NCBI GenBank assembly: GCA_017619295.1
Contig: JAFZSQ010000089.1
Location: forward strand, 1 to 53,534
Length of the DNA stretch: 53,534 nt
Direction of reading: 5' to 3'
Source of the DNA: Lachnospiraceae bacterium
GTDB taxonomy: Bacteria; Bacillota; Clostridia; Lachnospirales; Lachnospiraceae
In this document: positions 1-7,548 of the stretch, piece after piece
How positions within the stretch are numbered: position 1 is the stretch's first letter
Layout: each line of letters starts with the position of its first letter
Program-made: the position numbers and the translations under genes
The notes under the pieces: model-generated
Database searches by the model: none
What the model saw: only the letters and a program-made list of their open reading frames with translations
Told to the model about the DNA's origin: nothing

Positions 1-848
1 AGGAACTCAGGGAAAAAGGATATCAATTAAAGTATCTTCTTAAAGCCATGCGTATGGCTCGATCGACTTACTATTTTGAGATTGGCAAGGAAGACCTTGT
101 TGCTGAACGCAATCAAGAAATACTGGAAGAAATAAAAACTATTTTTGAGTCTAACAAGCACAGATATGGTGTCAGACGAGTCCATCATGAGCTGATAAAT
201 CGTGGATACAAGATAAATCATAAGCGTGTTCAGCGTCTTATGCATGAAGCTGGATTAGTAGGAAAACGTCCAAAGGAAAAATACCATTCCTATAAGGGCG
301 AAGTAGGTAAAATTGCAGATAACATAATAGATAGAAACTTCAGTACAACTGCGCCTTTACAAAAATGGACGACTGATGTATCCCATTTTAATTTTTCATG
401 GGGAAAGTGTTATCTCTCTCCGGTTTTAGATATGCATACTAATGAAATTATTTCATATGATTTATCTAGGAGTCCCAATCTTGAACAGACGGCTAGAATG
501 CTAAATAAGGCTTTTGATAAGTTTCCTTCAGTTGAAGGCATTATTTTCCATTCTGATCAAGGCTGGCAGTATCAACATACTCTTTATAGAAATACTTTAA
601 AAGAACATGGGATAATCCAATCCATGTCACGAAAAGGTAACTGCTATGATAATTGCATTATGGAAACATTCTTTGGAAGATTGAAAAATGAGATGTACTA
701 TGGTTATGAGAAAGAATACTCTTCTTTCGAAGAGTTCTCAAAGGCTGTTGCAGAATATATAGATTACTACAATAACAAAAGAATTCAGGCCAAAACAAAA
801 TGGATGCCACCTGTACAATACAGAATAGCATCCATGTGTTCAGCCTAG
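1..848 (+). CDS. IS3-family transposase, OrfB/DDE integrase part (5' end outside window)
   Basis: This is the catalytic transposase frame of an IS3-type element, which cuts and joins DNA ends by DDE chemistry. The frame is open to the window edge: codons from base 3 read ELREKGYQLKYLLKA before the first ATG at 48, and this is the usual start region of IS150-group OrfB. The ATG at 48 is therefore internal and the true start, or the frameshift joining OrfA to OrfB, is upstream. An HTH_21-like segment lies around residues 25-75 (counted from ATG 48). The rve core follows with D in WTTDVSHF, D in FHSDQGWQYQ and E in CIMETFFGRLKNE, so all three catalytic acids are present. The C-terminus is intact, so the copy may be active if its left part is whole. 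Confidence 0.93.
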   Translation, partial: ELREKGYQLKYLLKAMRMARSTYYFEIGKEDLVAERNQEILEEIKTIFESNKHRYGVRRVHHELINRGYKINHKRVQRLMHEAGLVGKRPKEKYHSYKGEVGKIADNIIDRNFSTTAPLQKWTTDVSHFNFSWGKCYLSPVLDMHTNEIISYDLSRSPNLEQTARMLNKAFDKFPSVEGIIFHSDQGWQYQHTLYRNTLKEHGIIQSMSRKGNCYDNCIMETFFGRLKNEMYYGYEKEYSSFEEFSKAVAEYIDYYNNKRIQAKTKWMPPVQYRIASMCSA

Positions 849-858
849 TTCATAAATA

Positions 859-880
859 TGTGTCCAGGATTCTGGGTACA
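859..880. repeat. right terminal inverted repeat of the IS3-family element
   Basis: The 22 bases following the transposase stop end in GGGTACA. The reverse complement starts TGTACCCAGAATCCTGGACA, an IS3/IS150-type end. The matching left end is not in the window, so the boundary at 880 is inferred from the TG/CA rule and the sequence type. Confidence 0.7.
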
Positions 881-920
881 TATCACGTTCGCAATCGGCT
901 TTTTCTTTTCATCAAAATCT
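881..920 (-). terminator. possible half terminator of the aro operon, split by the IS
   Basis: On the minus strand, aroF is followed by AAAAAGCCGATTGCG and then the IS boundary. A bidirectional Clostridial terminator would continue with the complementary arm CGCAATCGGCTTTTT. That arm is absent on this side, and the IS ends about eight bases into what would be the loop. The other arm is predicted on the far side of the element, outside the window. Confidence 0.4.
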
Positions 921-1949
921 TTACAGTAAATCTGCTATTTCGTATATAAGCTTTTCAGTTTTCTCGATTCCAAGGCAAGGGTCTGTAATAGACTTACCGT
1001 AAACATCTCCGCCAACTTCCTGGCATCCGTCCTCAATGTAGCTCTCTACCATGAAGCCTTTAACAAGTCCTGCAATGTCCTTGTTATTCTTCATTGAGTT
1101 AAGAACATCCTTGATGATTCTGGGCTGTTCAAAAGGATTCTTTCCGGAGTTTGCATGGTTTGTATCAACTATTACAGCAGGATTCTTTAAGTTCTTCTCC
1201 ATGTAAAGTTCATACAATCTTGCCAGCTCTTCGTAATGGTAGTTAGGCTGTGACTCACCGTGTTTGTTGGTGTAGCCTCTGATAATTGCATGAGCGTAAG
1301 GGTTACCTGATGAATGAACCTCCCAGCCTCTGTAGATAAATGTATGTGAATGCTGAGCCGCAAGAATACCGTTAAGCATTACGGAGTAATCGCCTGATGT
1401 GGGATTCTTCATCCCAACAGGAGTTGCTAGTCCGCTGGCTGTAAGACGATGCTGCTGGTTCTCAACGCTTCTTGCGCCCACTGCAACGTAAGCCAGCAAA
1501 TCATCAAGATACTGGTCATTCTCGGGATAAAGCATTTCATCCGCGCAGGCAAAACCCGTCTCCTCTATAGCCTTCATATGCATGTGCCTTGTGGCAATGA
1601 TTCCCTTGAAAAGATCGGGCTTCTCGTTGGGATTGGGCTGATGAAGAATTCCCTTGTATCCGTCACCGGTTGTACGGGGCTTGTTGGTATAAATTCTGGG
1701 GATAATGAAAATCTTATCCTGAACCTTCTCCTGTATGGGACAAAGTCTTGAAATATAGTCGATTACACTGTCCTCTCTGTCTGCGGAACAGGGTCCGATT
1801 ATAAGCAAAAGCTTGTCATCTCTCCCTGAAAGAATAGCCTCAAGTCCTGCTCTCTTTTCACTGACAACCTTATCCATCTGGCCCGTCACAGGGTAAATCT
1901 CTTTAACCTCTATGGGAAGTGCCAGCTTCTTCTCGAATTCTACGTTCAT
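921..1949 (-). CDS. aroF: 3-deoxy-7-phosphoheptulonate (DAHP) synthase, class I AroFGH type
   Basis: Condenses phosphoenolpyruvate with erythrose 4-phosphate, the first committed step of the shikimate pathway. The 342-residue length fits the AroF/G/H (type I alpha) family. Visible family motifs are IIGPCSADRE near residue 51, the PRTTGDGYKG segment near 91, GARSVENQQHR near 158, KNPTSGD near 181 and the metal-site region DTNHANSGKNP near 262. It is the last gene of pheA-aroB-aroC-tyrA-aroF, four bases after tyrA, so entry into the pathway is co-transcribed with its Phe and Tyr branches. Which amino acid inhibits the enzyme cannot be read reliably from sequence. The symbol aroF is used generically for the family. 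Confidence 0.95.
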   Translation of the reverse strand: MNVEFEKKLALPIEVKEIYPVTGQMDKVVSEKRAGLEAILSGRDDKLLLIIGPCSADREDSVIDYISRLCPIQEKVQDKIFIIPRIYTNKPRTTGDGYKGILHQPNPNEKPDLFKGIIATRHMHMKAIEETGFACADEMLYPENDQYLDDLLAYVAVGARSVENQQHRLTASGLATPVGMKNPTSGDYSVMLNGILAAQHSHTFIYRGWEVHSSGNPYAHAIIRGYTNKHGESQPNYHYEELARLYELYMEKNLKNPAVIVDTNHANSGKNPFEQPRIIKDVLNSMKNNKDIAGLVKGFMVESYIEDGCQEVGGDVYGKSITDPCLGIEKTEKLIYEIADLL

Positions 1950-1953
1950 TTCT

Positions 1954-2814
1954 CTACTCCTTATTGAACTGAGATCTTCTCTCTGTCGAGAGTCTCATCT
2001 TATCTTTAAGACCTTCTCGATCGTCCTTTTCAATCATGCTTCTTATTTCGCCCATCTCGCTCATAAACTTATCAATCTGACCAAGAAGTGCATCCTTGTT
2101 AAGCAAAAACAGCTCGCTCCACATTGTTCCGTTTATGTTGGCGATTCGGGTTAAATCCCTGAAGGAATCTCCCGTGTAATCCTTTGCCTTCACCGAATCC
2201 TCGCAGGTCATAAGCGACACTGCAATGCAGTGAGTAAGCTGGGATACATAGGCTATCATGTCATCGTGTTCCTCCGGGCTGAGAATTGATACCCGGTAAA
2301 AACCAAGTACTCTACCCAGGTTCTCACACCACATGATTCCCTCTTCTGTATTTTTATCAGTGGGTACAACGATGTAGTTGGCATCTCTGAAAATCTTATC
2401 GCTGGCGTTTTTGACGCCCCAGACTTCCCTGCCTGCCATGGGATGAGCTGAGATGTATTCAACATCCGTATCCGCAAGTTCCTCCTGAACCTTATAAAGG
2501 AAGGAGCTCTTTACACCCATTACATCGGTAATCTTTATTCCTTTTTTGAAAAAACCCTTGTTCTCCGAAATCCACTTAACCACTATGGAAGGATAAAGGG
2601 CGATGATAATGCAATCCGCTTTCTTGATAAGCTCAGGATCATCGTGGTCCGCTCCCTCATCAATTATTCCATTGGCAAGTCCGTATTCAATGGCTTCCTT
2701 ATCCTTATCGATTGCCAGAACATGATGACCTATTCTTTTAATGGCTTTGGCATAGCTTCCGCCCATAAGTCCAAGTCCCACAATAAGGACATTTGATTTG
2801 TTAACCCACTTCAT
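1954..2814 (-). CDS. tyrA: prephenate dehydrogenase
   Basis: NAD(P)-dependent oxidative decarboxylation of prephenate to 4-hydroxyphenylpyruvate, the Tyr branch after chorismate. The N-terminal Rossmann motif VGLGLMGGSYAKAIK (residues 12-26) and the segment YISAHPMAGRE (about 118-128, with the family's conserved His) identify it. The C-terminal half is all-helical as in the family. The 286 residues cover only the dehydrogenase: there is no chorismate mutase domain and no C-terminal ACT domain, both found in some homologues. Its ATG shares one base with the aroC stop (TAATG), indicating translational coupling. Feedback control is probably exerted elsewhere, for example by the upstream attenuator, because the usual regulatory domain is missing. 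Confidence 0.95.
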   Translation of the reverse strand: MKWVNKSNVLIVGLGLMGGSYAKAIKRIGHHVLAIDKDKEAIEYGLANGIIDEGADHDDPELIKKADCIIIALYPSIVVKWISENKGFFKKGIKITDVMGVKSSFLYKVQEELADTDVEYISAHPMAGREVWGVKNASDKIFRDANYIVVPTDKNTEEGIMWCENLGRVLGFYRVSILSPEEHDDMIAYVSQLTHCIAVSLMTCEDSVKAKDYTGDSFRDLTRIANINGTMWSELFLLNKDALLGQIDKFMSEMGEIRSMIEKDDREGLKDKMRLSTERRSQFNKE

Positions 2815-3839
2815 TATTGTTCCTCACAAAAATAATCAGTTCCAAATCGACCTGCTAACAAGTCGTACATCACAAGGCCGCTCATGGCTTCAACCACCAC
2901 TCTTGCCCTGTGTATAATAGCGGGATCATGACGACCCTCAATCTGAAGATCTCTGTTCTCTCCGCTTACCAAATCTATGCTTTCCTGTTTAACGTAAACA
3001 GAAGGTGTAGGCTTTATAGCCAGTGAAAAAACAATAGGCATCCCATTAGTGATTCCACCGTTTATTCCGCCGTTATTGTTGGTAGTTGTAACTACTTTCC
3101 CGCCCTCATTTCTGAAGGAGTCATTATACTCGCTTCCCTTAAGTGTCGTGCCCTCAAATCCTATGCCAAACTGCACTCCCTTTACTGCGGGAATTGAGTA
3201 CATGGCATGAGCAAGAACGCTCTCAACCGAGTCAAACCAGGGCTCTCCAACACCTGCGGGCATTCCCTTGATTTCAGCCTCAAGGACACCACCCACGCTG
3301 TTTCCTTCGGCTGCGGCTGCCTTAATAACATCTTCCATCTCTTCCCATGAACCTGTTACTCCTGCAACGGATTTAATCTCACATGAAACTTCCACGCCTT
3401 TTTTCTTAAGGGCAGGCAAAACAATTGCTCCGGCTGCAACCAAAGCTGCGGTTATTCTTCCGCTGAAGTGTCCGCCACCTCTGAAATCCTCATATCCATG
3501 GTATTTAACACTTGCAGTGTAATCTGCATGTCCGGGTCTTGCTATGCGCTCTGCCTTCTCATAATCAGAACTTCTCTTTGCCACATTTGGAATAAGAATG
3601 GTCAAAGGAGTTCCTGTGGTTTTTCCCTTAAAAGCACCGCTTACAATCTGAAATTCATCAGGCTCAACGCGGGCTGTGGAAATAACTCCGGCAGGTCTTC
3701 TCCTTGAAAGAAGTTCTCTTATATATTCTTCATCAATCTCTATGCCCGGAGCCAATCCGTCAAGAACCGCTCCGATGTAGGGACCGTGGCTTTCGCCAAA
3801 AAGTGTTATTTGTAAGCTGTTTCCAAAGGTATTTTTCAT
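2814..3839 (-). CDS. aroC: chorismate synthase
   Basis: Converts 5-enolpyruvylshikimate 3-phosphate to chorismate with reduced FMN, the last shared step of aromatic biosynthesis. The start FGNSLQITLFGESHGPYIG contains the first signature GESHG. The second signature region follows as RPGHADYTASVKYHGYEDFRGGGHFSGR (residues about 98-125), and the C-terminal RHDPAIIHRARVVVEA segment is present. The length of 341 is slightly below the common 350-390, as in many Firmicutes forms. It lies 11 bases after aroB and its stop overlaps the tyrA start. I see no truncation. Confidence 0.97.
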   Translation of the reverse strand: MKNTFGNSLQITLFGESHGPYIGAVLDGLAPGIEIDEEYIRELLSRRRPAGVISTARVEPDEFQIVSGAFKGKTTGTPLTILIPNVAKRSSDYEKAERIARPGHADYTASVKYHGYEDFRGGGHFSGRITAALVAAGAIVLPALKKKGVEVSCEIKSVAGVTGSWEEMEDVIKAAAAEGNSVGGVLEAEIKGMPAGVGEPWFDSVESVLAHAMYSIPAVKGVQFGIGFEGTTLKGSEYNDSFRNEGGKVVTTTNNNGGINGGITNGMPIVFSLAIKPTPSVYVKQESIDLVSGENRDLQIEGRHDPAIIHRARVVVEAMSGLVMYDLLAGRFGTDYFCEEQ

Positions 3840-3850
3840 GAGAATCCTCT

Positions 3851-4861
3851 CTATGCTTCCACCGCTTTAATTCTCTTTGAAAGTTCTGTGGCATCCATTT
3901 CTCTGATTTCAAATGTTCCGAGTCGCTTCACATAGACACATTTAATTGTATCACCGTTAGCCTTCTTGTCATGAAGAACCGCCTTCATGGCTTCCTCTTC
4001 GACAAACTTAGCCTTCACCGGAAGGTTAAGCTTTGTAAGAAGCTCCTCAATTCTTTCTCTTACTTCGCCGTCGCACATGCAAAGCATTCCAAGGCCTACG
4101 CACTCGCCGTGCAAAAGCTCTCCCATAAGGGAAGATTCAATGCCGTGGCCTAAAGTATGTCCGAAATTAAGCACTCTTCTTAATCCGCTCTCCTTCTCGT
4201 CTTCCTCCACCACGCGCTTCTTAATCTTTATTGCCTTATAAATGATATTTGAATAATCGTCAGTATCGTAATCCTCTTCAATATCGGAGAAGAATGTCTC
4301 GTCAAAGGTTGCGGCCATCTTCACCACTTCAGCCATTCCGTTTGAAATCTGGCGCCTTGAAAGAGTCTTAAGAGTATCCGTATCAATAATTACCTTCATG
4401 GGCGGATAAAACGCACCGATAATGTTCTTAACTCCCTCGAAATCAATGGCTGTCTTTCCTCCAATGGATGAATCCACCTGGGAAAGAAGGGTTGTGGGAA
4501 TATTGTAAAAATCAATGCCTCTCATATATATGGAAGCCGCAAAACCGGATAAATCTCCGATAACGCCACCGCCTACGGCAACAACACAATCTCCTCTTGT
4601 AAAGCCCGCTTCAAGCATGGCCTTCTCAAGTTTCATGAGATTATCGAGGTTTTTGCTCTCCTCACCCTGTTTAAGAACAACGGTTACCGGCTCTTTGGAA
4701 GCTCTTGCAACTGCTTCGGAATACTCCTTTGGTACTCCGTCATCGGTAACAATAAGAACCTTCCTGTTTAGCTTTAAAAGTTCTCCCACTTTAGGAAGGA
4801 GTCCGCTTCCAAGGTCAATATCATAGTTTCCTGTTTGAGTAATTACATTGATTACGTTCAT
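3851..4861 (-). CDS. aroB: 3-dehydroquinate synthase
   Basis: Cyclises DAHP to 3-dehydroquinate, using bound NAD and a divalent metal, the second shikimate step. Family motifs include GGGVIGDLSGFAASIYMRGI (residues about 97-116), TTLLSQVDSSIGGKTAIDF, and the metal-ligand regions NGMAEVVK and LNFGHTLGHGIE followed by LLHGECVGLGM. The 336-residue length is slightly shorter than typical (350-360), with a compact C-terminus. It is second in the operon, seven bases downstream of pheA and 11 upstream of aroC. Together with aroF at the operon end it supplies both early steps. The middle steps (dehydratase, aroE, aroK, aroA) are not in this window. Confidence 0.97.
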   Translation of the reverse strand: MNVINVITQTGNYDIDLGSGLLPKVGELLKLNRKVLIVTDDGVPKEYSEAVARASKEPVTVVLKQGEESKNLDNLMKLEKAMLEAGFTRGDCVVAVGGGVIGDLSGFAASIYMRGIDFYNIPTTLLSQVDSSIGGKTAIDFEGVKNIIGAFYPPMKVIIDTDTLKTLSRRQISNGMAEVVKMAATFDETFFSDIEEDYDTDDYSNIIYKAIKIKKRVVEEDEKESGLRRVLNFGHTLGHGIESSLMGELLHGECVGLGMLCMCDGEVRERIEELLTKLNLPVKAKFVEEEAMKAVLHDKKANGDTIKCVYVKRLGTFEIREMDATELSKRIKAVEA

Positions 4862-4868
4862 CTCTACC

Positions 4869-5696
4869 TCAAATCTTGATACCGGGTACGTATCTGCCTA
4901 CTATTTTAACAAACTGGCACTGTTTTTTTAAGTCCTCAAGCATTTCTTTGCCTTTGGCCGAATCCAGATCTCCTTCTACCTCAACGTAGAAATAGTATGT
5001 CCAGTTGACTTTCTTCTCAGGCCTGCTTCTTATGACTCTCATATTGAAGCCATGATCACCGATTTGGGAAATTGCCTTTGCAAGTCCGCCGGCCTCATTC
5101 TTAACAGTGAACATCATTGCCGATGTGCAATCAGGATCCTCTTTCTTAACGGGATTCTTTGAAAGCACTGCGAATCTTGTGACGTTGTTCGCGCTCTGAT
5201 TAACATCTGTTGCAAGAACTTTAAGACCATATAACTCTGCAGTCTCTTTGCTTGCAATTGCACCAACCTCAGGGTCTCCACCGAAAGAAACCTGTCTTGC
5301 TGCTCTTGCGGTATTCTCATAAGGAACTGTTCTTAATCCGCGCTCCTCAATGAATTCGTGGCACTGCTCAAGGGCCTGAGGATGACTTAACACTGTTCTG
5401 ATGTTTTCAAGCTTTGTGTTCTTGGTTCCCACAAGGCAATGGGAAATGGATAACTCATATACGTTGTCAAACTCTAATGAACCTGCGTAAATAAGGTCCA
5501 TAACCTGTCCAACTTCACCTGCGAAGCTGTTCTCAATGGGAAGAACCGCCACATCGCATTCACCGTTCTCAACCTTCGCATATGCCTCGTCGAAGGATTT
5601 GCAGCTGACGAACTCTTCGCCCTGATAAATCTTTCCTGCCGCAATACTTGCGAAGGAACCTTCAATTCCGCTGTAAGCCACTTTTAAATTACTCAT
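4869..5696 (-). CDS. pheA: prephenate dehydratase with ACT domain
   Basis: Dehydrates and decarboxylates prephenate to phenylpyruvate, the Phe branch. Residues 1-180 are the periplasmic-binding-protein-like catalytic lobe, starting VAYSGIEGSFA, with ENSFAGEVGQVMDL near 56 and the catalytic Thr in NVTRFAVL near 171. Residues about 190-270 form an ACT domain with GGLAKAISQI and IRSRPEKK, a Phe-binding type of regulatory module. There is no N-terminal chorismate mutase, unlike the bifunctional P-protein. It is the first full gene after the Phe/Tyr-rich leader peptide. Its Shine-Dalgarno AAGGAG (5704-5709) can pair with CTCCT just upstream, so the gene is probably controlled both at transcription and by its allosteric domain. 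Confidence 0.95.
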   Translation of the reverse strand: MSNLKVAYSGIEGSFASIAAGKIYQGEEFVSCKSFDEAYAKVENGECDVAVLPIENSFAGEVGQVMDLIYAGSLEFDNVYELSISHCLVGTKNTKLENIRTVLSHPQALEQCHEFIEERGLRTVPYENTARAARQVSFGGDPEVGAIASKETAELYGLKVLATDVNQSANNVTRFAVLSKNPVKKEDPDCTSAMMFTVKNEAGGLAKAISQIGDHGFNMRVIRSRPEKKVNWTYYFYVEVEGDLDSAKGKEMLEDLKKQCQFVKIVGRYVPGIKI

Positions 5697-5703
5697 AATT
5701 TTT

Positions 5704-5782
5704 CTCCTTTTCTTAGGAGCTATCCTTAAAGGCGCCTACACCTGACATAACAAAAGGCGCCAACCTTTTAGGATAGCGCCTT
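5704..5782 (-). promoter_or_regulatory. aro operon attenuator: competing hairpins before pheA
   Basis: Three related arms follow the leader peptide. AAGGCGC (5776-5782) can pair with GCGCCTT (5754-5760), followed by TTTTGTT, a terminator-like hairpin. The same middle GGCGCC can instead pair with GGCGCC at 5731-5736. In addition GCTATCCT (5770-5777) pairs perfectly with AGGATAGC (5719-5726) to close a long imperfect stem. Directly after it CTCCT (5715-5719) can pair with AGGAG (5704-5708) and hide the pheA ribosome binding site. The pairings exclude each other, as in classical attenuators. The U-tract is short, so which form terminates is uncertain. Confidence 0.6.
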
Positions 5783-5810
5783 AATTTATCTTGGTTATAT
5801 TCCTCAGCGT

Positions 5811-5942
5811 CTATTCCTTAACCCTTATTGAACGATTACGATAATAATAAAAGTAAAAGCCAAAAAAGCCTGCAAAAAAGCAAGCCTGGGTAAAGTAAAA
5901 GAATACGCTGTTAAGTTTTGAAAGTAAGGTTGCCAAATTCAT
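5811..5942 (-). CDS. Phe/Tyr-rich leader peptide of the aro operon (43 residues)
   Basis: A small reading frame begins at ATG 5942, eight bases after AAAGG, and ends with TAG at 5811-5813. Of its 43 residues nine are Phe and five are Tyr, all between residues 14 and 34, including FFYF, CFFAGFFGF and FYYY. This composition, its place between a strong promoter and the first gene of a Phe/Tyr pathway operon, and the alternative hairpins behind it match leader peptides of the pheL type. Those sense charged tRNA by ribosome stalling. The peptide itself is probably not functional. Mixed Phe and Tyr codons suggest both end products are sensed. The arrangement is seen directly; stalling is inferred. 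Confidence 0.85.
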   Translation of the reverse strand: MNLATLLSKLNSVFFYFTQACFFAGFFGFYFYYYRNRSIRVKE

Positions 5943-5974
5943 ATTATTTGCCTTTCATTCATAACTCTTTAATG

Positions 5975-6004
5975 ATTTTACACTTTAAACCGATAAACTG
6001 TCAA
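5975..6004 (-). promoter_or_regulatory. sigma-A-type promoter of the aro operon leader
   Basis: On the minus strand, a perfect -35 box TTGACA (5999-6004) and a -10 box TAAAAT (5975-5980) are separated by 18 bases. It lies between the uraA terminator and the leader peptide start, about 33 bases before that ATG. Confidence 0.8.
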
Positions 6005-6036
6005 GAACTTTGTTTATACTTTTTAAATTAAAGTGC

Positions 6037-6068
6037 AAAAAAGGGAGAGATGATTTCATCTCTCCCTT
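6037..6068 (-). terminator. intrinsic terminator of pyrR-uraA
   Basis: On the minus strand, a 12-base stem AAGGGAGAGATG/CATCTCTCCCTT with a four-base loop is followed by a run of T. It lies 20 bases behind the uraA stop. Confidence 0.93.
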
Positions 6069-6087
6069 CGTATGAAACCATTTTATA

Positions 6088-7476
6088 CTATGCAGTCTTC
6101 TTGTTAGCTTCGTCTGATGCCTTATCATCTTTCTTAGCTGAAAGAATCTTGTTAACGATGATACCAAGGATAAGTGCTGTAGCTACGGAAGTAATTGTTA
6201 CGTTTCCGAAGTGAAGAGCAAGTCCGCCGATACCTGAGATAAGGATTGAAGATACAACGAAGAGGTTCTTGTTGTCTCCAAGGTTAACGCCCTGAAGCAT
6301 CTTAAGTCCGCTTACTGCGATGAATCCGTAAAGAGTCATGCACACGCCGCCCATTACACATGAAGGAATGGAGCTTAAGAATGCGATGATGGGGCTAAGG
6401 AATGAAACAACGATTGCAAGGAATGCTGTTGTAACGATTGTAACTACTGATGCGTTTCTTGTGATAGCTACGCAAGCGATTGACTCGCCGTATGTGGTGT
6501 TGGGACATCCACCGAAGAATGCACCTACCATTGAACCAACGCCGTCACCAAGAAGTGTTCTGTTAAGGCCGGGCTCAGTTAAGAGGTCCTTCTCAATGAT
6601 TGAGGAGATGTTCTTGTGGTCTGCAACGTGCTCAGCAAATACTACGAATGCAACGGGAACATATGCTGCAAAGAGTGTTCCTAAGTATGCTCCGTCAATC
6701 TGTGAAAATCCGCTGATAGCTTCTACAAATGTGAACTTGGGAAGTGAAACGAATGTTGAGAATGTAACACCGCCATCTCCAAGAGCCTTAATGGGGCTGA
6801 AGTCAACAATCATAAGTGATGCATTTCCTGTAGCTGCACCGATTGCTGTGAAGATTGCTGCAAGAGCATAACCTGCAAGGATACCGATGATGAAGGGGAT
6901 TAACTTAGCCATCTTCTTACCAAAGGTTGAGCAGATTGTAACTACAAGGAGTGTAACAATACCGCAAAGGATAGCAAGAAGTGTGCTTCCGCCTTCTACG
7001 TTTGACTTCTGAAGGTCGCCTACTGCACTGCCTGCAAGTGAAAGACCGATGATTGCAACTGTGGGTCCGATAACTACTGCGGGCATGAGTTTGTTAATCC
7101 AAAGAACTCCTGCGAATTTAACAATAAGGGAAATAACTACATATACAAGACCTGCCATGATAGCACCAACGATAAGTCCTGCATAGCCTACTTCCATAGA
7201 AACAGCTCCGGCAAAAGCAGCTGCCATAGAGCCAAGAAATGCAAATGATGATCCTAAGAAAACAGGGCTTTTAGCTTTTGTGAAGAGAACATATACCAAT
7301 GTTCCTACACCTGCGCCAAAGAGTGCTGCGGCAATTGACATATTTGAGCCTGCAGCTGAGTTTGTGATTACGGGAACAGCGATTGTTGCTGCCATGATTG
7401 CAAGCAGCTGCTGGAACGCAAACACAAGGGTTTGGCTGAATTTCGGTTTGTCTTCGACATTAAAAATCATTTTCAT
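6088..7476 (-). CDS. uraA: uracil permease, NCS2 family
   Basis: Membrane symporter of the nucleobase-cation (NCS2/UraA) family, importing uracil for salvage. The start is taken at ATG 7476 because AGGAGG lies seven bases before it; a GTG ten codons earlier has no such site. The resulting 462 residues carry about 14 hydrophobic segments, including the NCS2-type stretches QQLLAIMAATIAVPVIT near the N-terminus and GDGVGSMVGAFFGGCPNTTYGES near residue 305, with the conserved polar residues of the substrate region. The C-terminus ends in a charged tail KDDKASDEANKKTA. It is co-transcribed after pyrR, which fits uracil rather than xanthine as substrate, since PyrR responds to UMP. Confidence 0.92.
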   Translation of the reverse strand: MKMIFNVEDKPKFSQTLVFAFQQLLAIMAATIAVPVITNSAAGSNMSIAAALFGAGVGTLVYVLFTKAKSPVFLGSSFAFLGSMAAAFAGAVSMEVGYAGLIVGAIMAGLVYVVISLIVKFAGVLWINKLMPAVVIGPTVAIIGLSLAGSAVGDLQKSNVEGGSTLLAILCGIVTLLVVTICSTFGKKMAKLIPFIIGILAGYALAAIFTAIGAATGNASLMIVDFSPIKALGDGGVTFSTFVSLPKFTFVEAISGFSQIDGAYLGTLFAAYVPVAFVVFAEHVADHKNISSIIEKDLLTEPGLNRTLLGDGVGSMVGAFFGGCPNTTYGESIACVAITRNASVVTIVTTAFLAIVVSFLSPIIAFLSSIPSCVMGGVCMTLYGFIAVSGLKMLQGVNLGDNKNLFVVSSILISGIGGLALHFGNVTITSVATALILGIIVNKILSAKKDDKASDEANKKTA

Positions 7477-7532
7477 ACACTTTCCTCCTGCATATTCTGC
7501 ACACACGGGTGCAAATTAATATATTTATTAAA

Positions 7533-7547
7533 AGGGCACCATGCCCT
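7533..7547 (-). promoter_or_regulatory. intercistronic hairpin between pyrR and uraA
   Basis: Immediately after the pyrR stop the minus strand reads AGGGCA-TGG-TGCCCT followed by TTTTAATAAAT. It is a short six-base stem with a weak U-tract, perhaps a partial terminator or an RNA-processing or stability element. No second PyrR hexaloop is visible here. Confidence 0.45.
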
Positions 7548-7548
7548 A

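Larger units (their letters stand above)
1..880 (+). mobile_element. IS3-family insertion sequence, right part only
   Basis: The segment holds the distal transposase reading frame of an IS3-family element and a right terminal repeat ending in CA at 880. Read inward from 880, the end begins TGTACCCAGAATCCTGG, which has the TG start typical of this family. The left end and the first reading frame lie outside the window, so size and target duplication cannot be given. The element sits 40 bases behind the stop codon of the DAHP synthase gene. Codon choice is more A/T-rich than the neighbouring aro genes, as expected for an acquired element. Confidence 0.9.

Noticed and set aside
5697-5810. T-box riboswitch before pheA
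   Set aside because: No T-box bulge sequence (AGGGTGGNACCGCG type) is present, and the Phe/Tyr-rich leader peptide explains amino acid sensing better.
6338-6871. Plus-strand 177-residue frame opposite uraA
   Set aside because: Ala/Thr/Pro-rich shadow of a membrane-protein gene with no ribosome site and no recognisable domain.
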